Origin: Anaerobacillus sp. CMMVII
GTDB taxonomy: Bacteria > Bacillota > Bacilli > Bacillales > Anaerobacillaceae
Length of the DNA: 64,000 bases
Assembly: GCF_025377685.1 (NCBI RefSeq)
Contig: NZ_JACEHK010000002.1
Coordinates: 186,001-250,000 of the forward strand
Direction of reading: 5' to 3'
Shown: positions 1 through 8,837 of the stretch, piece by piece
Layout of the letters: every line of letters starts with the position of its first letter
Numbering within the stretch: position 1 is the stretch's first letter
Program-made: the position numbers and the translations under genes
Notes under the pieces: model-generated
Told to the model about the DNA's origin: nothing
Database searches by the model: none
The model's input: only the letters and a program-made list of their open reading frames with translations

Positions 1-1007
1 GCAATGCTCTAAGTGCAGAGGTTGAAAAAATTCAGTATGACCTTCAAACGATGATCAATACAGGCTTTGATATCACCAAGCCACAGCCACAATTGTTTGT
101 TTGTGATAGTTTCGAGCAGTTAATCGAAGGAGTCAAAGAGTTCGCTATGGAAATGGCGTTTATGAAGGGCGGGACAGAGAGTCTCGAAAAAGCCAGACAA
201 TCAGCGAATGTAGCAACAGTGGAATATAGCTCTGGCCTACAAGTTACCGGGGTGATCAACGAGCTACTATACAATGACAACAATGAAGCTGTCTATATAA
301 AAATGAGCGGACCAACAGCGTTAGCTTATCAAAGTTGTGAACTTCCCGGCCATGGGACTGAAACTCACCAGGAAGGATTTGGCGCTCCCATTGGACGGTT
401 AAAGGATGTTGAAAGTCCATTAGAATGTCTAACCGAGGAAGAGTTAGCTAACTTAGGGATCGTAATTAATCGAGATTGCCTGCTCACATTTGAAAGTGGG
501 GTAGAAGTAAAAGGAACCGTCCAATCAATGGTTAAGCAGGATCAAAAAATCCAAATTATTAGCTTTACAGACTGTCTAGTTACGTACCAAGGACAAATTT
601 TGTTTGCACCAGATTGGGGAATTTATGATATGGCTGTAGGTGAGTGCATTCCTTCGGTATATGCAGGTGCAGCGGATGGTGAAGCCTATTATACGGTTGA
701 AGTCGGTTCACAGACAGCAACGGAACATTCAATCGTGTCATCACCATTAGAGGATCTCTACCAGCAAATTAGAGATGTTAGAGAAAAAAAGCCAGAGAAC
801 TCAGTATCTGTGATTGAAAGTGTCTGGCGAAAACTTGGAAGCGGTTACAAAAATGACTGGCTCTTAAGATTAGAAGTAGTAGAACTATTAAAAGAAAATA
901 ATTGGTTACCTTCTTTACAAGAGGAAGTACATCGTGACCTTAAAAGACTTCAAAAAGAAAGCGATGAGTTAGAGGTATTAATTTCTAGGGGGGTACAAAT
1001 TATTTAA
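1..1007 (+). CDS. Aromatic amino acid hydroxylase (phenylalanine 4-monooxygenase type), C-terminal part
   Basis: The reading frame is open from the first base of the window, so the gene begins upstream and only about 335 residues of the C-terminal part are visible; the ATG at 51 is internal. The segment KPQPQLFVC followed by a long linker with MSGPTALAYQSCELPGHG is typical of the long Bacillus-type pterin-dependent hydroxylases, in which an iron-binding catalytic domain (here outside the window) is followed by an extra C-terminal region of unknown role. Family knowledge: these enzymes hydroxylate Phe to Tyr with tetrahydropterin and O2. The catalytic His/His/Glu triad cannot be checked here. 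It ends at TAA followed by a strong terminator hairpin, so it is probably the last gene of its transcript. Confidence 0.75.
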   Translation, partial: NALSAEVEKIQYDLQTMINTGFDITKPQPQLFVCDSFEQLIEGVKEFAMEMAFMKGGTESLEKARQSANVATVEYSSGLQVTGVINELLYNDNNEAVYIKMSGPTALAYQSCELPGHGTETHQEGFGAPIGRLKDVESPLECLTEEELANLGIVINRDCLLTFESGVEVKGTVQSMVKQDQKIQIISFTDCLVTYQGQILFAPDWGIYDMAVGECIPSVYAGAADGEAYYTVEVGSQTATEHSIVSSPLEDLYQQIRDVREKKPENSVSVIESVWRKLGSGYKNDWLLRLEVVELLKENNWLPSLQEEVHRDLKRLQKESDELEVLISRGVQII

Positions 1008-1017
1008 GTTTTAGCTG

Positions 1018-1054
1018 AAAGGGGTGAGCGCACTTAGCGCCACCCCTTTGTTTT
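1018..1054 (+). terminator. Rho-independent terminator after the hydroxylase gene
   Basis: Arms AAAGGGGTGAGCGC and GCGCCACCCCTTT form a long GC-rich stem with a short loop and are followed by TTTT. It lies 10 bases after the stop codon. Confidence 0.8.
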
Positions 1055-1216
1055 ACTTTTGAACTGAAGTAAAACAAGGGGGGAAGATACTTGCAAGTTT
1101 TATAATAAAGTTTGTTTAACTAAAATAGAAATTATTTACCCTTCCTCAATTATTTGTTATATTTAGTAAGTAAATTTAGGTAGACGAAATACTTTGTAGG
1201 AAGTGGGGAATGTGTA

Positions 1217-2503
1217 ATGAAAAGAAATACGCACCTACCTATTAATCCGCCTTTCTATTATGGATGGATTATTGTTTTTATGTCAGCATTGGCAATTTTC
1301 TTTTCTGGACCTGGTCAAACCTTTTCCATTTCAATTTTTATTGATGCTTATTTGGAACATTTCGGTTGGAGTAGTACATTGGTATCGACGATGTATCTAT
1401 TTGCCACTTTACTTGCAGGATTTTTACTCTTTATTGTTGGTAGATTAGTTGATAAGTATGGACAGAGAAGAATGACAGTTCTTGTCGCGTCCTTATTAGG
1501 AGTGGCTTGTGTCTTTAATAGTTTTTTATTAGGACCAACTATGTTATTCATTGGCTTTTTCATGTTAAGGCTATTTGGCCAGGGATCGCTAACTCTTATC
1601 CCTGGGACGCTTATTCCACAGTGGTTTGTAGGAAAAAGAGGACGTGCGTTAAGTTTTATGGCTTTTGGTAGCTTTTTAAGTGCTGCTGCCTTACCACCTT
1701 TCAATGCTTGGTTAATTGGAAAAGTTGGTTGGCAAGCTTCTTGGCTTGTTTGGGCAGGTTTACTATTTTTAATTTTTGTGCCTCTTGCCTTTCTATTCAT
1801 ACGTAATAAACCTGAAGATGTCGGTTTACATCCAGATAATTTATCTGACGAGGAAGTGTCGGTAAGAGGCTCTGAGAAATCTGCCATTCATGAGGAAGCA
1901 TGGACACTCAAGGAAGCGATGAGAACCAAGGTGCTTTGGCTACTGTTGTTTTGTGTAGCTGTGCCATCGATGGTTAATACAGGCATTGTTTTTCATTTTG
2001 TACCGATCTTAGCGGAAAGTGAAATTGGCCGCACTCAAGCTGCATTTATTTTAAGTATTATGGCCATGGTATCATTTCCGATTACATTTTTAGCTGGATT
2101 TATTGTGGAGAGAGTAAAAGCAAATTATGTTCTTTCATTAGCGTTTCTTGGGCAAATTTGCATCATGGTTCTTTTAGTTCAGACAGATTCTTATACTACT
2201 GCGATTTTGTTTGGGGTTGCCCGTGGAATTGTCGGTGGTTTTGAAGCGATCAGTCTAGGAATTATTTTCCCGAATTATTTTGGGCGTGCCAATATTGGGA
2301 GTATTAAAGGTATATCCTCAACGATTATGGTGATTGGCTCGGCCTTTGGTCCTTTGCCTTTTGCATTAGCTTATGATCGTTTTGGAAGTTATCAGGAAAT
2401 CATTTATCTAATGATGGTGTTTCCACTCGCTGCTGCAATATTTGCTTTTGTGGCTAGAAAACCTGTTAAGAAAACTAACGAACTAAAGCAACAAGCGTCT
2501 TAA
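1217..2503 (+). CDS. Major facilitator superfamily transporter
   Basis: A 428-residue polytopic membrane protein with about 12 hydrophobic segments split into two halves by a charged central loop (residues about 195-230). The first half has the MFS signature GRLVDKYGQRR between helices 2 and 3. The overall pattern, beginning with FYYGWIIV, resembles the monocarboxylate/oxalate-formate-like MFS carriers that often have the YYGW-type N-terminus. The substrate cannot be told from sequence. The ATG start has GTGGGG about 10 bases upstream. It is a single-gene unit: a terminator hairpin precedes it and a convergent methyltransferase gene lies downstream. Confidence 0.85.
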   Translation: MKRNTHLPINPPFYYGWIIVFMSALAIFFSGPGQTFSISIFIDAYLEHFGWSSTLVSTMYLFATLLAGFLLFIVGRLVDKYGQRRMTVLVASLLGVACVFNSFLLGPTMLFIGFFMLRLFGQGSLTLIPGTLIPQWFVGKRGRALSFMAFGSFLSAAALPPFNAWLIGKVGWQASWLVWAGLLFLIFVPLAFLFIRNKPEDVGLHPDNLSDEEVSVRGSEKSAIHEEAWTLKEAMRTKVLWLLLFCVAVPSMVNTGIVFHFVPILAESEIGRTQAAFILSIMAMVSFPITFLAGFIVERVKANYVLSLAFLGQICIMVLLVQTDSYTTAILFGVARGIVGGFEAISLGIIFPNYFGRANIGSIKGISSTIMVIGSAFGPLPFALAYDRFGSYQEIIYLMMVFPLAAAIFAFVARKPVKKTNELKQQAS

Positions 2504-2555
2504 GTTGCACCCTATACTTACTGTTGTGTTGGAAAGATAGCTCTTTGGAAAAATC

Positions 2556-2590
2556 GAAAAACTCTCCACTTTTAAAGTAGAGAGTTTTTC
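2556..2590. terminator. Bidirectional terminator between convergent genes
   Basis: Perfect arms AAAAACTCTC and GAGAGTTTTT flank a short loop, with A and T tracts on both sides. It serves the MFS gene on the plus strand and the methyltransferase on the minus strand. Confidence 0.85.
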
Positions 2591-2602
2591 GGTATAAGTG
2601 GA

Positions 2603-3220
2603 CTATTTCACCGCAACAGCAACGCCTAAAGGGTAATAGACACCTTTTCGAGGTGGCTCGATGGTTACACCGCGTTGGTAAAATATTTCTACTTCAGAAA
2701 ATGGTTTAAATAGGTTAATAAATTCTTCATTTGTTAGCTGGTGAACATGAAAGGGTTGCCCAGAAGGTATGCCTCTACCTTTTCCGAAAGGAGTAGACAA
2801 AACTAACGTTCCACCTGGTTTTAATAGCTCGTACATATTTTTCATAAACAACTCGTCGTCCTCAATATGCTCGATCGTCTCAAAGCTTAAGATCGTATCA
2901 AATGTACCTAATTTTTCAGGGAGATGAGGATCAAGAGCGTTTTCTTTTTGGAAAGTTAATATAGGATGATAATAATGTTGCTTTGCGTATTTTAATGTTT
3001 CCTCATCTATGTCCACACCAATCATTTCGTCAATTTCTTGCTTATTTTTTTTTGCGACCATTTGACTTCCGTAACCTGTCCCACAAGCAATATCAAGGAC
3101 ACGTCCACGGACGTATGGCGTTGAAAAGTAGTACCTAGCTGTATGCTCTAATAACATACCATTGGTTGGTTTCATTTCTTTAGGGATAATTCTTTCCCCA
3201 GTATCTTTTAACAATTTCAT
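2603..3220 (-). CDS. Class I SAM-dependent methyltransferase
   Basis: A Rossmann-fold methyltransferase of about 205 residues. Motif I is VLDIACGTGYGS (residues about 42-53), followed by an acidic residue in IGVDID and the ILSFETIEHIED segment typical of the UbiE/methyltransf_11 and _25 groups. It should bind S-adenosylmethionine; the acceptor is unknown. The N-terminal residues ERIIPKEMKPTNGMLLEHTARYYF place it with small stand-alone methyltransferases sometimes found near glycan genes, but no such neighbours are present. The ATG at 3220 was chosen over an adjacent GTG; the ribosome site is weak. Confidence 0.8.
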   Translation of the reverse strand: MKLLKDTGERIIPKEMKPTNGMLLEHTARYYFSTPYVRGRVLDIACGTGYGSQMVAKKNKQEIDEMIGVDIDEETLKYAKQHYYHPILTFQKENALDPHLPEKLGTFDTILSFETIEHIEDDELFMKNMYELLKPGGTLVLSTPFGKGRGIPSGQPFHVHQLTNEEFINLFKPFSEVEIFYQRGVTIEPPRKGVYYPLGVAVAVK

Positions 3221-3465
3221 CACCGCTTGATTAAATTTTTACTAATTATACTCAATTCTAACACATTATAATCTATTTCCAAGAATGATCCTCCGGTTTT
3301 ATTTTCTGATTTATTAGACTTAAGGAATTGTGACTGTTTTGTGAAAAAAATAGTATGGTAGCGTAATAGAGAGTAACTAGGAGAAAAATAGTATTGACGT
3401 ACGCTTACATTGAGATTTTGTTTATTGCTTATCCGTGGTAAAATTCACTTTGTTAACAACGGACT

Positions 3466-3488
3466 GACTTTCGTGAGAGTCGAAAGTC
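3466..3488 (+). promoter_or_regulatory. Hairpin in the 5' leader of the SulP gene
   Basis: GACTTTCG and CGAAAGTC form a perfect 8-bp stem with a 7-base loop, ending 22 bases before the AAGAGGTG ribosome site. There is no T-tract, so it is not a terminator. A role in mRNA stability or translation control is possible but only inferred. Confidence 0.4.
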
Positions 3489-3523
3489 GAAAGAATAAAA
3501 CGAACAATGAAAGAGGTGTTAGC

Positions 3524-4984
3524 TTGAACTTACAAGCAATTAAACAAGAATGGTTTAGCAATATTAAAGGAGATACCCTAGCAGGAATGGTTGTTGCGTT
3601 AGCCTTAATTCCTGAAGCTATCGCCTTTTCGATTATTGCAGGAGTCGACCCGATGGTGGGGTTATATGCTTCATTTTGTATTGCAGTTGTTATTGCCTTT
3701 ATTGGCGGACGTCCAGGAATGATCTCTGCAGCCACTGGGGCTATGGCATTATTGATGATTACCCTAGTTGCTGATCATGGGCTTCAATACTTATTAGCAG
3801 CGACTGTCTTGACTGGTATTATACAAATTTTCTTTGGTGTTTTCAAATTAGCAAAATACATGAAATTTATCCCAAGATCTGTGATGGTCGGATTTGTTAA
3901 CGCGTTAGCGATCTTAATTTTTATGGCGCAATTACAGCATTTTGTTAATGTAACTTGGGTAATGTATGCATTAGTTGCCTTAACATTAGCGATCATTTAT
4001 ATCTTACCTAGATTTACGACGGCTATCCCTTCAACGTTAGTAGCCATTGTTGCTGTTACAGCGTTAGCAATTTTTGGTGGTTTAGGTGTAAGTACAGTTG
4101 GTGACATGGGCGCCCTTCAAAGTACACTACCTATTTTTCTCATTCCATCTATCCCATTAACTTTTGAAACATTAATGATCATTTTACCTTATTCACTGGC
4201 ATTAGCCGTTGTTGGTATCCTTGAATCACTTTTAACAGCGCAAATTGTTGATGACATGACTGACACGGAAAGTGATAAGAACAAGGAAAGCCGTGGTCAA
4301 GGTATTGCCAATGTTATTACAGGGTTTTTTGGTGGTATGGCAGGATGTGCGATGATTGGTCAATCAGTTATTAATGTTAAATCAGGTGGTCGTGGTCGCT
4401 TATCATCTTTAGTAGCAGGGGTTTTCTTGATGTTCTTAATCATTGTTCTTGGCTCTGTCGTAGTCCAAATTCCAATGGCAGCACTAGCAGGTGTCATGTT
4501 CATGGTAGCAATTGGAACGTTTGATTGGAATTCATTAAAAACTTTGCATAAAATCCCTAGAACAGATGCAACAGTAATGGTTGTAACGGTATTGACGGTT
4601 GTATTAACCCACAACTTAGCAATTGGTGTTTTAACTGGTGTTGTTTTAAGTGCCATTTTCTTTGGAGCAAAGATTTCAAAGGTTCATGTAACATCTAAGC
4701 TATCACTTTCTGGTGAAAAGAAGACGTATTTTGTTGAAGGTCAATTATTCTTTGTATCGGTTACAGACTTTATAAATTCATTCGATTTCAAAGATGTTGT
4801 CAAGGAAATTGAGATTGACTTTAGTCGTGCTCACCTTTGGGACGACTCAGCGATTGGTGCCATAGATAAGGTTGAAATGAAATATGAACAAAATGGAATA
4901 TCAGTAAACTTAACAGGTTTGAATAAAGAAAGTTCATTATTAATGAAACAAATTGGTGGTTTATCAAAGAACTCTGGCCACTAG
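3524..4984 (+). CDS. SulP family anion permease (sulfate/bicarbonate type) with STAS domain
   Basis: A 486-residue SulP/SLC26 transporter. The N-terminus has [24 protein letters not shown], the hallmark start of the SulP transmembrane core, with about 11-12 hydrophobic helices up to residue about 400. The C-terminal 80 residues form a short STAS domain containing the [13 protein letters not shown] segment. The family moves sulfate, bicarbonate or other anions, commonly with Na+ or H+; the particular substrate is not visible. The TTG at 3524 was chosen because AAGAGGTG lies 6-7 bases upstream and the family alignment begins there; an open frame extends upstream to 3410 but lacks a ribosome site. 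The UspA gene follows, an arrangement often seen with SulP genes. Confidence 0.85.
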   Translation: MNLQAIKQEWFSNIKGDTLAGMVVALALIPEAIAFSIIAGVDPMVGLYASFCIAVVIAFIGGRPGMISAATGAMALLMITLVADHGLQYLLAATVLTGIIQIFFGVFKLAKYMKFIPRSVMVGFVNALAILIFMAQLQHFVNVTWVMYALVALTLAIIYILPRFTTAIPSTLVAIVAVTALAIFGGLGVSTVGDMGALQSTLPIFLIPSIPLTFETLMIILPYSLALAVVGILESLLTAQIVDDMTDTESDKNKESRGQGIANVITGFFGGMAGCAMIGQSVINVKSGGRGRLSSLVAGVFLMFLIIVLGSVVVQIPMAALAGVMFMVAIGTFDWNSLKTLHKIPRTDATVMVVTVLTVVLTHNLAIGVLTGVVLSAIFFGAKISKVHVTSKLSLSGEKKTYFVEGQLFFVSVTDFINSFDFKDVVKEIEIDFSRAHLWDDSAIGAIDKVEMKYEQNGISVNLTGLNKESSLLMKQIGGLSKNSGH

Positions 4985-5007
4985 ACAACGAAATCTTCTT
5001 CATAAGT

Positions 5008-5061
5008 GTCAGCTCACCTCAAAAAGTTATTTTGGAGTTTAGGTGGCTGACATTTTTTTTA
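5008..5061 (+). terminator. Terminator between SulP and UspA genes
   Basis: Arms TGTCAGCTCACCT and AGGTGGCTGACA with a T8 tract directly after. It lies 24 bases past the sulP stop and about 60 bases before the uspA start, so uspA is probably transcribed partly from its own promoter. Confidence 0.75.
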
Positions 5062-5121
5062 TTAATTGAGGTTAATTATAATTATGATTTTACAAGTACC
5101 ATAAAAATAGGGGGTTACATA

Positions 5122-5541
5122 ATGTTTCAGAAAATACTTTTAGCAGCTGATGGTTCGGCGCATTCGCTTAGAGCAACAGAAAATACAATTCACCTAGTTA
5201 CAAAGAAGGAAACCGGGTTTGTCACGGTAGTTTATGTAGTTGATGGTTCAACATCAAAGGCTGATGTACTGCACAATAAAGATAGTCACGACATTGCTGA
5301 AAAGCGAAAAGAAAAGCTTAAGGATATTCTATCATTACTGGATAATGCTAATATCCCGCATGAATTGAAAATTCTTCACGGTGAACCTGGCGAAACGATT
5401 GTTGAATTTGCAAATGAGAGTGAATTTGATTGTTTGGTAATCGGAAGTAGAGGACTTAATCGATTGCAAAGCATGGTTTTAGGTGGCGTGAGTCATAAAG
5501 TTGCAAAAGGTGCAAAATGCCCAGTAATGATTGTTAAATAG
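5122..5541 (+). CDS. Universal stress protein UspA family
   Basis: A 139-residue single USP domain. It begins MFQKILLAADGSAHS, with the first beta strand and the Asp of the nucleotide site, and ends with IGSRGLNRLQSMVLGGVSHKVAKGAKCPVMIV, the G-2x-G-9x-G(S/T) ATP-binding pattern. It is therefore an ATP-binding type USP. The ATG at 5122 is preceded by AGGGGG; an open frame to 5032 upstream is not supported because it runs through the preceding terminator. USPs next to SulP transporters are thought to modulate them or respond to energy state; this is inference. Confidence 0.9.
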   Translation: MFQKILLAADGSAHSLRATENTIHLVTKKETGFVTVVYVVDGSTSKADVLHNKDSHDIAEKRKEKLKDILSLLDNANIPHELKILHGEPGETIVEFANESEFDCLVIGSRGLNRLQSMVLGGVSHKVAKGAKCPVMIVK

Positions 5542-5550
5542 ATTTCATAT

Positions 5551-5600
5551 AAAAGGACATAAGTTTAGGAGGAAACTCACTAAACTTATGTCCTTTTTTT
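5551..5600 (+). terminator. Terminator after uspA
   Basis: Arms AAAAGGACATAAGTTTA and TAAACTTATGTCCTTTT form a 16-17-bp stem with a short loop and a T7 tract. Confidence 0.9.
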
Positions 5601-5777
5601 ATTTCCCTCTTCTAAGTAATTGAATTAGCTATTCTGTGAGTAAAAAAGTATGGCACACTATCTCACCAACTTATGGTGAGGAAAGAACAAAGCGAATAAG
5701 ATAAAAGTACGAAAAATTATCGCCTCGAAGTATGAGAGTGATAGGTTATGAGAATATTAATATGAGGGAGGTATGAT

Positions 5778-5951
5778 ATGAAACAGTATATCTTTTTCTA
5801 TAGATCGAGCAGACTAAACGGACATTACGAAGAATTTAAAATTGAGGCTACAGGAATGATGGATGCTTTAGTAAAGGCGAATCGATTTAAACGTCATATA
5901 GAAACAGAAATATTTGATATCAATTTGCAATTTAAAGGTGTAGTTTATTAA
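5778..5951 (+). CDS. Small conserved-looking protein, unknown function
   Basis: A 57-residue coding region starting at an ATG with GGGAGG 7 bases upstream, ending TAA. The predicted peptide begins MKQYIFFYRSSRLNGHYEEF, has a central amphipathic stretch (GMMDALVKANRFKRHIE) and ends in a hydrophobic strand. It has no signal peptide or membrane helix. The well-placed ribosome site and biased codon use support a real gene, but the family is not recognised. It stands alone between the uspA terminator and a structured repeat. Confidence 0.55.
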   Translation: MKQYIFFYRSSRLNGHYEEFKIEATGMMDALVKANRFKRHIETEIFDINLQFKGVVY

Positions 5952-6004
5952 TTAGTTTTTTTGAGAGAATGTTGTTATTAAAATATGGATCTTTTCGTAA
6001 ACTT

Positions 6005-6169
6005 TGTGGCTTTTAGATCGTCTTTTGAGAATAAATAAGCTTTTTGGGACAAATTTATTTGTCCTAATGGCTTATTTATTCTCAAAAGCTTCACGCAAAG
6101 CGTGAAGAACCAAGCATTCGCTTGGTTACGACCTAAAAGCTAATAGCAACAATCTTTTAGAAAAGAGCC
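6005..6169 (+). repeat. Structured dispersed repeat R1, copy 1 (cloverleaf-like)
   Basis: About 160 bp that recurs at 24627-24789 with over 90% identity. It folds on paper into a closing stem (GCTTTTAG near 6010 with CTAAAAGC near 6133-6140) enclosing three hairpins. The first is a long arm TTTTGAGAATAAATAAGC pairing with GCTTATTTATTCTCAAAA, with an inner GGGACAAAT/ATTTGTCC stem. The second is CTTCACGC/GCGTGAAG and the third ACCAAGC/GCTTGGT. It has no coding potential. Confidence 0.75.
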
Positions 6170-6300
6170 TAAAATATTGATCGTATCTAAGCAAAACGAC
6201 TCTTTTTTTATCATTTAGTAAAGAAATGGTCAAAAAGCAAAAAGTTACGAAACAGCTAGCAATAAAGAGAAGTTCCCCAAGGACCTTGTAAATAGTAACA

Positions 6301-6338
6301 AAAAACTTTCTCAGATTAAATGAGAAAGTTTTTTTATT
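6301..6338. terminator. Terminator for the CdaR-type gene (minus strand), bidirectional form
   Basis: AAAAACTTTCTCA and TGAGAAAGTTTTTTT form a stem with a 6-base loop, with A and T tracts on either side. It lies between repeat R1 and the 3' end of the minus-strand regulator. Confidence 0.75.
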
Positions 6339-6385
6339 AAAAGCACTCCTCTATTATTCTATCTACCAATGTCTTCGCTAGCCTA

Positions 6386-7432
6386 CTATTCTTTCTGGAT
6401 ATTATAGATTAAATAGCTAATATAAAGTTGAATAAGGTCTTTATAGTTTTTTGGATTTTTCCCAGTAATAGCTTCTATTTTTTGCAAGCGATAGGTCAAA
6501 CTATTACGGTGAATATGTAATTCTTTCGAAACAGAATTTATATCTCCATTGTTATCATAGTAAGATTTGAAGGTTTCTATTAATTCAATTCCCTTTGGAT
6601 GTTTTTCAAGCATTTTGAAAATACTGCAAATGTTAGCGTTTTCAAGATATGCATGGGATAAAATATCTATGAACTTTAATTCATCGTAGTAGCATAGCCT
6701 CTCAGAAAGCTGAAGTTTCTCTGATAATTCAATTGCTTTTTGTGCTTCTTGGACAGATTTTCCGATAATGGTATGGGTGTTACCAATACCAATTTTTATT
6801 GAACTGCTTTTTTTTATATTGGCCTCAATTCGCTTTAGAAATGCTTTGTCGTCTTTTACGATAAATAAAATGGTATCAGGGCTAAAACGAATGTAATATT
6901 CATCGTCTAACATATAAGGAATTTCTTTCGTTTTTTTTCCTTTAAGAATAATAGCTTTGCTTGGAATTTTAAGATTAACTCCAATTGTTTCCGCATTCGT
7001 TTGAAAAGCATTATCATATTCCTGAATTCTAAATGCCCATTGATACAAAAATTCTTCCTTTAATTGTTCCCTTACTCTTCGTTCGGTAAATAGAAATTCC
7101 TGAGTTATTAATAGCTCAGCAGTGACTTGTACTAAAGAAGCGAAGGGACTTACGATGTCTGGTTTTCCACTTACTCCAATTACCCCGATTATCCTATTTC
7201 TAAAGTTTATTGGAATATTGACACCAGGTTTTGCTCCTCCCTCAGTATCATAAATCGTAACCATCTTTCCTTGGTTTATAGCCTCAATGGCACCTTGATG
7301 ATAGGTGTTAATCCTTTCTAAATCACCACTTCCGATAATCAATCCCGTTTCATCCATAATATTCACATTATATGGTATTACTTTCATAACTTTATGAGTT
7401 ATTTCTTCAGCAAGTACACGATTTATTATCAT
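6386..7432 (-). CDS. cdaR: CdaR family sugar-diacid transcriptional regulator
   Basis: A 348-residue protein with three parts. Residues 1-130 are a putative sugar-diacid recognition domain (MIINRVLAEEITHKVMKVIPYNVNIMD, then GSGDLERINTYHQGA). The middle is a GGDEF-like degenerate domain typical of CdaR/PucR. The C-terminal helix-turn-helix has INSVSKELHIHRNSLTYRLQKIE followed by TGKNP (PucR-type HTH_30). CdaR proteins activate glucarate/galactarate/glycerate genes in response to these diacids. The gene is divergent from the glucarate/galactarate operon, which fits this role. The start is the ATG at 7432 with GGTGAGGAG upstream. The symbol is by family, not proven orthology. Confidence 0.88.
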   Translation of the reverse strand: MIINRVLAEEITHKVMKVIPYNVNIMDETGLIIGSGDLERINTYHQGAIEAINQGKMVTIYDTEGGAKPGVNIPINFRNRIIGVIGVSGKPDIVSPFASLVQVTAELLITQEFLFTERRVREQLKEEFLYQWAFRIQEYDNAFQTNAETIGVNLKIPSKAIILKGKKTKEIPYMLDDEYYIRFSPDTILFIVKDDKAFLKRIEANIKKSSSIKIGIGNTHTIIGKSVQEAQKAIELSEKLQLSERLCYYDELKFIDILSHAYLENANICSIFKMLEKHPKGIELIETFKSYYDNNGDINSVSKELHIHRNSLTYRLQKIEAITGKNPKNYKDLIQLYISYLIYNIQKE

Positions 7433-7682
7433 AATTTCTACTCCTCACCTTTAGGAATGAACGACAACACGTTGACTACATTTTGGGAAAATAACTAAAA
7501 AGCGTTGTGACTGCTAATTATTAGGGTGTTTTTTACCAAATTGGAATTTTGTGCAAGTAGATAAAGTTACAATAATTATAACTACAATAAATATGAATTT
7601 GCACAGTTTTATTTCTTTTTTGTGAAAATTTTGTGATTTTGACAAATTTTTTAAAAGATTTAACTAAGTTTACTATTTGTGG

Positions 7683-7722
7683 TTTTTGTTCATTTGACCA
7701 AAAAAAAGATATTAAATTTAGT
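7683..7722 (+). promoter_or_regulatory. Palindromic operator overlapping the promoter of the diacid operon (site 1)
   Basis: TTTTTGTTCA and TGACCAAAAA form a 10-bp inverted repeat with a 2-base spacer (9 of 10 positions symmetric). It overlaps a -35 box TTGACC (7694-7699), spaced 17 bases from a -10 like TTTAGT (7717-7722). A near-identical arrangement recurs at 12672-12710 in front of the transporter genes, with the same spacing and the same GAACGATGA after the -10. It is a likely binding site for the divergently encoded CdaR-type regulator (inference). Confidence 0.65.
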
Positions 7723-7744
7723 AGCATGAACGATGATTTAAGAA

Positions 7745-7759
7745 ATGGTATCGTTTACA
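7745..7759 (+). promoter_or_regulatory. Candidate CcpA cre site in the leader of the diacid operon
   Basis: ATGGTATCGTTTACA matches the Bacillus cre consensus WTGNAANCGNWNNCW at all but one fixed position. It lies about 23 bases after the proposed -10 box, a typical roadblock position for carbon catabolite repression. Confidence 0.5.
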
Positions 7760-7817
7760 ATTTTAAATAATAAGAGATTGAGTAACATTTTACTGTATAG
7801 AAGCGGAGGAATTATGA

Positions 7818-8713
7818 GTGTTTAAGCCAAAGGGAATTATTCCAGCACTAGTTACACCTCTTGATAAAGATGGAAACATTCTAGAGGATGCTTTAAGAAA
7901 AGTAATTGATTATACAATCGAGGGTGGCGTACATGGTGTATTCATCTTAGGTAGTACGGGGGAAATATATGGATTAAGTGAGGAACAAAAAAAACGTGCT
8001 CTTGAAATTACTGTTGACCAAACGGCAGGAAGAGTTCCGATCTATGCGGGGGCAAGTGAAGTTACAACCCGTGATTGTATTAAAACAGCTCAACTAGCTG
8101 AGAGTATAGGTGGTATATCGGCGGTTTCAGTTTTAACTCCATACTTTATAACACCAAATCAAACGAACTAAAGGAACATTATAAGTCAATTGCCCAATCT
8201 ACAAAATTACCAATTATTTTATACGGAAATGATGAGAAGACAAATGTGAGTATCAACCCAGATACATGTGAAGAACTTTCTCAGGTCGAAAATATTATCG
8301 GTATTAAGGATTCGAGTGGCGATATGACCAAAATGGCTGAATATATCAGAAGAACTCAAGGAAGAGAGTTTTCAGTATTATCTGGACGCGACACATTAAT
8401 TTTTGCAAACCTTTGCTATGGTGGTGTTGGAGCTATTGCAGGGACCGCTAACGTTGTACCGGCGCTAGTTTCTGGAATATACAATTCCTATATCGCAGGA
8501 GAGTTCGAAAAAGCAAGAGAGCTACAATTCAAATTAGCACCTTTGAGAATTGCATTTGGTTTAGGTAGCTTCCCGGTAGTAATGAAAGAGGCGTTAAATT
8601 TAATTGGTATTGATGTAGGCTCAACGTTAGCACCTATTGGCAAAATGTCAAAAGAAAATAGAGAAAAGCTTATCCAAGTACTTAAAGATTTAGAAGTTTA
8701 CCAGATTAAATAA
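7818..8713 (+). CDS. DHDPS/N-acetylneuraminate lyase family enzyme, probable keto-deoxy-glucarate aldolase or dehydratase (frameshifted here)
   Basis: After correction of one frameshift this is a TIM-barrel class I aldolase of about 298 residues. It starts MFKPKGIIPALVTPLDKDGN and carries the GSTGE loop (residues 43-47), a Schiff-base Lys in GIKDSSGDM, and the usual C-terminal helices. The first frame stops at 8171; the next frame continues at once with NELKEHYKSIAQS, so one base is missing from an A-run near 8160. It is the first gene of the glucarate/galactarate operon. With GarR and glycerate kinase following, and no ketoglutarate-semialdehyde dehydrogenase in sight, an aldolase step giving pyruvate and tartronate semialdehyde is more likely than the Bacillus KdgD dehydratase. 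That choice is inference. The GTG at 7818 follows GGAGG by 11 bases. Confidence 0.75.
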
Positions 8714-8837
8714 AGTTTCCTTTTATAACTAAGAAAAGACGCCGTGAGACCTAAAGTGTTACTTTTTATAACGTTCTAACTGAAACGAAATCTATACGAA
8801 AGCAGCTAAAAAAATAAATGAGTGGAGTGAAGGATAA

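Noticed and set aside
6005-6169. Repeat R1 considered as tRNA-like or CRISPR-like
   Set aside because: The cloverleaf layout lacks tRNA conserved bases and CCA end, the arms are too long, and there is no spacer-repeat array.
7818-8713. Calling the first diacid gene dapA
   Set aside because: The aldolase-fold motifs are shared, but operon context is glucarate/galactarate breakdown and nothing indicates lysine synthesis.
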